Assembly: GCF_000758585.1 (NCBI RefSeq)
Contig: NZ_CP009281.1
Location: 1,302,001 to 1,366,000 of the forward strand
DNA length: 64,000 nt
Source: Paenibacillus sp. FSL R5-0345
GTDB taxonomy: Bacteria; Bacillota; Bacilli; Paenibacillales; Paenibacillaceae
Direction of reading: 5' to 3'
Part shown: positions 59,566 through 64,000 of the stretch, in pieces
How positions within the stretch are numbered: the first letter of the stretch is position 1
Layout of the letters: every line of letters starts with the position of its first letter
The notes under the pieces: generated by a model
The model's input: the letters and a program-made list of their open reading frames with translations, nothing else
Told to the model about the DNA's origin: nothing
Database searches by the model: none
Position numbers and translations under genes: made by a program

Positions 59566-59635
59566 AGTAGGACCCTATATCATCTATCCCATCTCTTTTT
59601 TTTGCTGACTTCTTGGTATCATGTTAATGTTGAAG

Positions 59636-59652
59636 CAATGTATTAAACATTG
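59636..59652. promoter_or_regulatory. Inverted repeat before the GNAT gene
   Basis: CAATGT-ATTAA-ACATTG, a perfect 6-bp inverted repeat 15 bases before ATG 59667. May be an operator overlapping a promoter; no clear -35/-10 pair is fixed. Confidence 0.3.
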
Positions 59653-59666
59653 ATAGGGGTAGGTAA

Positions 59667-60446
59667 ATGATTCGAGAATTAATACCAGCGGAAATGAAAT
59701 CAATCTTGAGTTCGATTAATAGAGAACAGCATTTTTTATACTATTCATACCTTACAGCTCGTAAGCATAATTCGGTACACTATGGACAGTTTACAGACCA
59801 GGGGGAGCTGCTCGGCGTACTGGCCTTTTTAAGGGGGCTCCCGTTCCATGCTTTTTCCGTATTCCCTGTGGAGAAGTCATTTTGTCTCCGGTCCGTGCTT
59901 TCATTTATGAAAGACCAACTGAATTTACCTGACAATGCTGTCGGTAGTGTAATCGTTAATGAAGAAGTTATGGCTCTACTTGCTTCACAGCTTGAGCTTG
60001 TTAAGTCTCCCAAGAAATTGCTTCTAATGAAGCATATCCATCAAGAAGCGTTACCACCGGTGGATACAAGTGTTGTACATTTGGGCCCCTCTAATTTTGA
60101 GCTTATTGAGTCTAAAATGGCCGATTTAGATACAATGGCTTTTTCAAAAGAAGAACTACAGTATCCGTTCTATGGTGTGATGGAACAACGTGAGCTGATT
60201 GCGGTAGGGGGATACCATATTTATAGCGAGGATTACGTTGAATTGGGCAACATCGGAACGGATGTAAGATGGAGAAGGCAAGGCTACGGAAAAAAGATAT
60301 GCACAGAGCTCACCCGATCGGGAAGAAGGGTTACCTCCAATGTGTATTTAAATGTCCTTGAAGAGAATATCGGTGCAATTACACTATATCAATCGTTGGG
60401 CTATGCCCTCATGTGCAAACAGTACATGGTTGAGTTTGTTATTTGA
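59667..60446 (+). CDS. GNAT family N-acetyltransferase, 259 aa
   Basis: ATG 59667 with GATAGGGGTAGGTAA upstream. The C-terminal half holds GNAT motif A (LGNIGTDVRWRRQGYGKKICTELT) for acetyl-CoA and motif B (NVYLNVLEENIGAITLYQSLGY). The N-terminal half looks like a second, degenerate GNAT-like domain, as in tandem GNAT proteins. Substrate unknown. Followed by a bidirectional terminator. Confidence 0.85.
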   Translation: MIRELIPAEMKSILSSINREQHFLYYSYLTARKHNSVHYGQFTDQGELLGVLAFLRGLPFHAFSVFPVEKSFCLRSVLSFMKDQLNLPDNAVGSVIVNEEVMALLASQLELVKSPKKLLLMKHIHQEALPPVDTSVVHLGPSNFELIESKMADLDTMAFSKEELQYPFYGVMEQRELIAVGGYHIYSEDYVELGNIGTDVRWRRQGYGKKICTELTRSGRRVTSNVYLNVLEENIGAITLYQSLGYALMCKQYMVEFVI

Positions 60447-60455
60447 GGGTTAATT

Positions 60456-60496
60456 AAAAAGGACGAAGTGGAATTACGTTCCACTTCGTCCTTTTT
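60456..60496. terminator. Bidirectional intrinsic terminator
   Basis: AAAAAGGACGAAGTGGAA (60456-60473) and its exact complement TTCCACTTCGTCCTTTTT (60479-60496) around loop TTACG. Serves the GNAT gene on the plus strand and the convergent gene on the minus strand. Confidence 0.93.
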
Positions 60497-60513
60497 CACA
60501 AGCCTAAAACCTT

Positions 60514-61146
60514 TTATACGACCCCTTCAGTCCGGTCTTCATTCATCCGCATCATTCGTGCGGCGACCGAAGTAGTATGTAATGGTAAAGAGGATGGGCG
60601 CGCAGATGCTCTCTGAGCTCTACGTAAATAATAGGATAGCTTGCCAGTAAAAATCTTATGTGCACAGAGTGAAAGAGCGAAATCTTCCGGTGTAACGAAG
60701 CAGGAAGGCTTATTCACAGGCTGAACTGCAGTTTCTTCAAATAAAGAGGCAACGAAATGGGAACAAAAATAAGCATTTTCTCTATCGATTTTAATATTCA
60801 GAAGCACACCGATTAATCCTAAAAGATGGTATTTATAACGTTCTTGATTTTGCATCATCCCTTGGACATGATTGTACATCGTATCGTATTCCTCAGCGCT
60901 AACACGCAACTGATAAATAGAACAATTCGCACTGCTATAGAAAGGGTCAATAAAGTTCTCCTGAATTAGACCTGCCACGAATGGATTGTGCATTTTTTTT
61001 CTTCCGAAGCTGTATACCTCCCGCAGTTCACAGTCAAAGGCGATCGAAGCATGATTCAGATCGGCTTTTGTAAACCACTTTATAAAACCACTAAAGGCCG
61101 TACCTGTACCGGTAAGCACGATAAAGATGTCCTTATTCGAACTCAT
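60514..61146 (-). CDS. YiiX-like permuted NlpC/P60 (papain-like) protein, 210 aa
   Basis: ATG at 61146; GTGGAAAGGAACTTTGAAC upstream favours it over a TTG two codons earlier. Order of motifs: IVLTGTGTAFSGFIKWFT, LNHASIAFD (catalytic His) and later YFCSHFVASLFEE (catalytic Cys). His before Cys is the circular permutation of YiiX/YebB-type papain-like enzymes. No signal peptide, so it acts in the cytoplasm, perhaps on lipids or peptides. The C-terminal ~40 residues are basic and Ser-rich. Confidence 0.78.
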   Translation of the reverse strand: MSSNKDIFIVLTGTGTAFSGFIKWFTKADLNHASIAFDCELREVYSFGRKKMHNPFVAGLIQENFIDPFYSSANCSIYQLRVSAEEYDTMYNHVQGMMQNQERYKYHLLGLIGVLLNIKIDRENAYFCSHFVASLFEETAVQPVNKPSCFVTPEDFALSLCAHKIFTGKLSYYLRRAQRASARPSSLPLHTTSVAARMMRMNEDRTEGVV

Positions 61147-61372
61147 GTTCAAAGTTCCTTTCCACTAGGAAATGTTGGATAATGCATGAAAATTATGCTT
61201 AACTAACTCCATCTTACTGCATATTTGAGCATTGTAAAACAATCTTTAGTCGTAATTAAAAACTAGACCATAGACTAGTGCAATTTTGGCTTGTCTCATA
61301 GTTCTTGTGTGTATATAAATACGTCGATATTGCAAAACATAAGCTGTTGAAATAAAGAGTTTTTAAAAACAA

Positions 61373-61402
61373 TTGGAATTGCTTCCACACTAATGATACA
61401 AT
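61373..61402 (+). promoter_or_regulatory. Sigma-A-type promoter of tkt
   Basis: TTGGAA (61373-61378), 18-base spacer, TACAAT (61397-61402). Start of transcription about 61409, giving a leader of ~40 bases with AGAGGAGGAACT before ATG 61449. Confidence 0.6.
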
Positions 61403-61448
61403 AAGAGTCAAAATGACATTCTTGAGATTTCAGAGGAGGAACTATTAA

Positions 61449-63491
61449 ATGAGTGAACAAGAACAAGCGATTCAAAAGGAAGAAAACTCAACTGTAGATA
61501 ACCTGTCCATTACAACGATTCGTACTTTGGCGATTGACGCCATTGAAAAAGCAAACTCCGGTCACCCAGGTATGCCAATGGGTTCTGCACCAATGGGTTA
61601 CCAATTGTTCGCAAAAACAATGAAACACAACCCTGATCATCCGACATGGGTAAACCGTGACCGTTTTGTATTGTCCGCAGGACATGGTTCTATGCTTCTT
61701 TACAGCTTGTTGCACCTTAGTGGTTATGATCTTCCTATGGAAGAATTGAAAAATTTCCGTCAATGGGGCAGCTTGACTCCGGGTCACCCAGAAGTAGGTC
61801 ACACCGCTGGTGTTGATGCTACTACAGGTCCACTTGGACAAGGTATTGGTATGGCTGTTGGTATGGCTATGGCTGAAGCGCAATTGAGCGCTACCTACAA
61901 CAAAGATGAACATAAAGTGATTGACCACTATACTTACGCTATTTGTGGTGACGGTGACCTAATGGAAGGGATCTCTTCTGAGTCCGCTTCACTCGCTGGT
62001 CATTTGAAGCTGGGCAAATTGGTTGTATTGTATGATTCAAATGATATTTCCCTTGATGGTAAATTGAACCTTTCCTTCTCCGAGAACGTAGCTCAACGTT
62101 TTGATGCTTACGGTTGGCAAGTACTGCGCGTTGAAGACGGAAATGATCTTCCTGCGATTGCCAAAGCGATTGCTGAAGCACAAGCTGAGACTAGCAAACC
62201 GACTTTGATCGAAGTGAAAACTGTAATTGGTTATGGTAGCCCTAACAAACAAGGTAAAGGCGGCCATGGCGGTACTCACGGTTCCCCGCTTGGAGCAGAA
62301 GAAGCTAAGCTGACTAAAGATTTCTACAAGTGGGTATACGAAGAAGATTTCTATGTACCTGATGAAGTTCGTGCTCATTTTGCAGAAGTGAAGAAAAACG
62401 GAATCGCAGCTAACAAAGCATGGGACGAAAAATTTGCAGCTTACAAAAAAGCATATCCAGAGCTTGCTGCACAATTCGAAACCGTAATCAACGGCGATCT
62501 TCCAGAAGGCTGGGATGCTAACCTTCCAACTTACACTACTGAAGATAAAGCCGTATCGACTCGTGTCGCTTCCGGTAGTGCACTTAACGGTCTGACTGCT
62601 GGCGTTCCTCAGCTTGTGGGCGGTTCCGCTGACTTGGAAAGCTCCACTATGACGCATTTGAATGGTTTAACATCGTTCACTTCAGAATCTTATGATGGCC
62701 GCAATATTTATTTCGGCGTACGTGAGTTTGGTATGGCAGCTGCGATGAACGGTATTGCACTGCACACGGGTCTTAAAGTATTCGGAGGAACATTCTTCGT
62801 ATTCACAGACTACCTGCGTCCAGCTATTCGCTTGGCTTCGATCATGAAATTGCCAGTAACCTATGTACTGACACATGACAGTATTGCAGTCGGTGAAGAT
62901 GGTCCTACGCATGAACCAATCGAACAATTGGCTTCCCTGCGTATCATCCCAGGTCTGACAGTTATTCGTCCGGCTGATGCTAACGAAACTTCTGCAGCAT
63001 GGGCTTATGCTATGGAAAACAAAGAGAATCCGGTTGCTTTGGTTCTGACTCGTCAAAACTTGCCGATTCTTGCAGGAACCGTTGATGGCGTTCGTGAAAA
63101 CATCAAACGTGGTGGTTATGTTGTCTCTGATTCCAAGAATGGCACTCCACAAGCACAACTGATCGCAACTGGTTCTGAAGTACAACTGGCTGTTAAAGCA
63201 CAAGCTGCTTTGGCTGAAGAAGGTATTGATGTTCGTGTAATCAGCTTACCAAGCTGGGATCTGTTCGAAAAACAAGATAAGGAATACCGTGATTCCGTAA
63301 TTCTTCCAGGAGTTAAGGCTCGTCTTGCTATCGAAATGGCACAAACCTTCGGCTGGGAACGTTACACTGGTGACCAAGGCGATATCCTCGGCATCACTAC
63401 TTTCGGAGCTTCCGCACCTGGCGACAGAGTAATGAAAGAATACGGCTTTACTGTTGAGAATGTAGTTAGCCGTGTGAAAGCACTTCTGTAA
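61449..63491 (+). CDS. tkt: Transketolase
   Basis: 680 aa. Thiamine diphosphate enzyme of the pentose phosphate pathway moving two-carbon units between sugar phosphates. Visible motifs: N-terminal [31 protein letters not shown], the ThDP-Mg motif [14 protein letters not shown]...YDSNDIS, the pyrimidine-domain [14 protein letters not shown] with catalytic Glu, and [15 protein letters not shown]. Length and domains are normal. Own promoter; ppnP follows 33 bases later. Confidence 0.97.
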   Translation: MSEQEQAIQKEENSTVDNLSITTIRTLAIDAIEKANSGHPGMPMGSAPMGYQLFAKTMKHNPDHPTWVNRDRFVLSAGHGSMLLYSLLHLSGYDLPMEELKNFRQWGSLTPGHPEVGHTAGVDATTGPLGQGIGMAVGMAMAEAQLSATYNKDEHKVIDHYTYAICGDGDLMEGISSESASLAGHLKLGKLVVLYDSNDISLDGKLNLSFSENVAQRFDAYGWQVLRVEDGNDLPAIAKAIAEAQAETSKPTLIEVKTVIGYGSPNKQGKGGHGGTHGSPLGAEEAKLTKDFYKWVYEEDFYVPDEVRAHFAEVKKNGIAANKAWDEKFAAYKKAYPELAAQFETVINGDLPEGWDANLPTYTTEDKAVSTRVASGSALNGLTAGVPQLVGGSADLESSTMTHLNGLTSFTSESYDGRNIYFGVREFGMAAAMNGIALHTGLKVFGGTFFVFTDYLRPAIRLASIMKLPVTYVLTHDSIAVGEDGPTHEPIEQLASLRIIPGLTVIRPADANETSAAWAYAMENKENPVALVLTRQNLPILAGTVDGVRENIKRGGYVVSDSKNGTPQAQLIATGSEVQLAVKAQAALAEEGIDVRVISLPSWDLFEKQDKEYRDSVILPGVKARLAIEMAQTFGWERYTGDQGDILGITTFGASAPGDRVMKEYGFTVENVVSRVKALL

Positions 63492-63524
63492 TTAACTGAA
63501 TAATCATTAGGGGGAGAACAAGTA

Positions 63525-63842
63525 ATGAGTCAGTTTAACAACGCAACGATTGAAAAAGCAGCCAATGTATATTATGGCGGACAAGTAACCAGCCGTACGG
63601 TAATTTTACAGGATGGAACTAAGGTGACACTTGGCATCATGTTGCCTGGTGTATATGAATTTGGTACGGATGGTCCTGAAATTATGGAGATTCTGTCCGG
63701 TGATCTTAAAGTGCTGCTACCCGGCAGCGAAGTATGGCAGGAGATTAAGGGAGCGGAGACGTTCAATGTTCCTGGAAACTCAAAATTTGCGTTGGAAGTA
63801 TTCGGTGTAACTGATTATTGCTGTTCTTACCCAGTATTGTAA
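63525..63842 (+). CDS. ppnP: Pyrimidine/purine nucleoside phosphorylase (PpnP/UPF0345)
   Basis: 105 aa; TTAGGGGGAGAACAAGTA before ATG 63525. Cupin fold: [53 protein letters not shown] and [19 protein letters not shown] match the YaiE/PpnP family, which phosphorolyses several nucleosides to base plus ribose-1-phosphate. Together with transketolase this fits pentose salvage. Ends in a strong terminator. Confidence 0.92.
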   Translation: MSQFNNATIEKAANVYYGGQVTSRTVILQDGTKVTLGIMLPGVYEFGTDGPEIMEILSGDLKVLLPGSEVWQEIKGAETFNVPGNSKFALEVFGVTDYCCSYPVL

Positions 63843-63859
63843 TTCAAAGTATAGAAATG

Positions 63860-63902
63860 AAGAAGTATCCCGGTTGCCTCGGCAGCCGGGATACTTCTTT
63901 TT
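63860..63902 (+). terminator. Intrinsic terminator after ppnP
   Basis: AAGAAGTATCCCGG pairs with CCGGGATACTTCTTT (86-100 of the local block), with an inner TGCC/GGCA stem, followed by TTTTTG. The remaining ~100 bases are A/T-rich; TTGACT at 63976-63981 may be the -35 of a promoter for a gene beyond the window. Confidence 0.9.
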
Positions 63903-64000
63903 GTGTACCCAGGATAGAGCAAAAAATCAAAAGAAAATATGCAATTATTTAAAAAAGATTAATATAATTAATTTATTGACTAAAATATGACATTCTCATA

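Noticed and set aside
1..64000. tRNA, rRNA genes and insertion sequences
   Set aside because: None seen: no tRNA cloverleaf or rRNA segment was recognised, and no transposase frame or terminal inverted repeats were found. The phage integrated in a protein gene, not a tRNA.

Overview
The window reads as chromosomal DNA of a low-to-medium GC Gram-positive bacterium of the Bacillales, most likely Paenibacillus. Reasons: strong AGGAGG-type ribosome binding sites with frequent GTG and TTG starts, the host genes nfo, purU, tkt and ppnP, a DUF2621 gene, Flp/Tad pilus genes of the Firmicutes type (DUF5702, DUF6382-FHA), and phage families (YopX, DUF3797, BC1872-like, ArpU) typical of Bacillales phages. 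The assignment is inference; no rRNA or tRNA gene is present to anchor it.

Positions 1 to about 33,880 are the right-hand part of a prophage read left to right. An early region of many tiny overlapping genes (1-8.7 kb) holds an O-like replication initiator with iteron-like repeats inside its gene, a DnaC-type helicase loader, an orphan beta-class DNA methyltransferase, a RusA resolvase and one reverse-strand secreted-protein gene. An ArpU-type late regulator (10.1 kb) is followed by a candidate late promoter and a structured leader with two intrinsic terminators. Then come small and large terminase, a P22/podovirus-type portal, scaffold, major capsid, two adaptor-like proteins, a beta-propeller-like nozzle, a beta-helix tail spike, internal virion proteins (one of 1,634 residues), an Amidase_3 endolysin, an LL-H-type holin and a secreted trypsin-like protease. 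Integrase, repressor and attL lie to the left of the window.

The prophage ends at 33.85-33.88 kb inside a tadA/cpaF gene. The first host sequence is the C-terminal ~120 codons of this pilus ATPase, followed by tadB, tadC, an Flp pilin, TadE-like pseudopilins, a DUF5702 protein, a TadV/CpaA prepilin peptidase and a DUF6382-FHA protein (33.9-42.4 kb). The phage therefore splits the motor gene of a Tad pilus locus.

A housekeeping block follows (42.4-46.2 kb): a TIGR01777 epimerase-like protein and a DUF2621 protein on the minus strand, then endonuclease IV and formyltetrahydrofolate deformylase. Next is a second, divergent Tad-like locus (46.2-59.6 kb): SAF/CpaB, CpaE-like ATPase, TadA-like ATPase, two TadB/TadC-like membrane proteins, two tiny membrane proteins (one apparently starting with ATT), two pilin-like proteins and three secreted proteins, two of them large (751 and 1,279 aa) with PKD/Ig-like modules. 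It has no prepilin peptidase and no visible E+5 prepilin motif. The window ends with a GNAT acetyltransferase, a YiiX-like permuted NlpC/P60 protein, transketolase and a nucleoside phosphorylase of the PpnP family.
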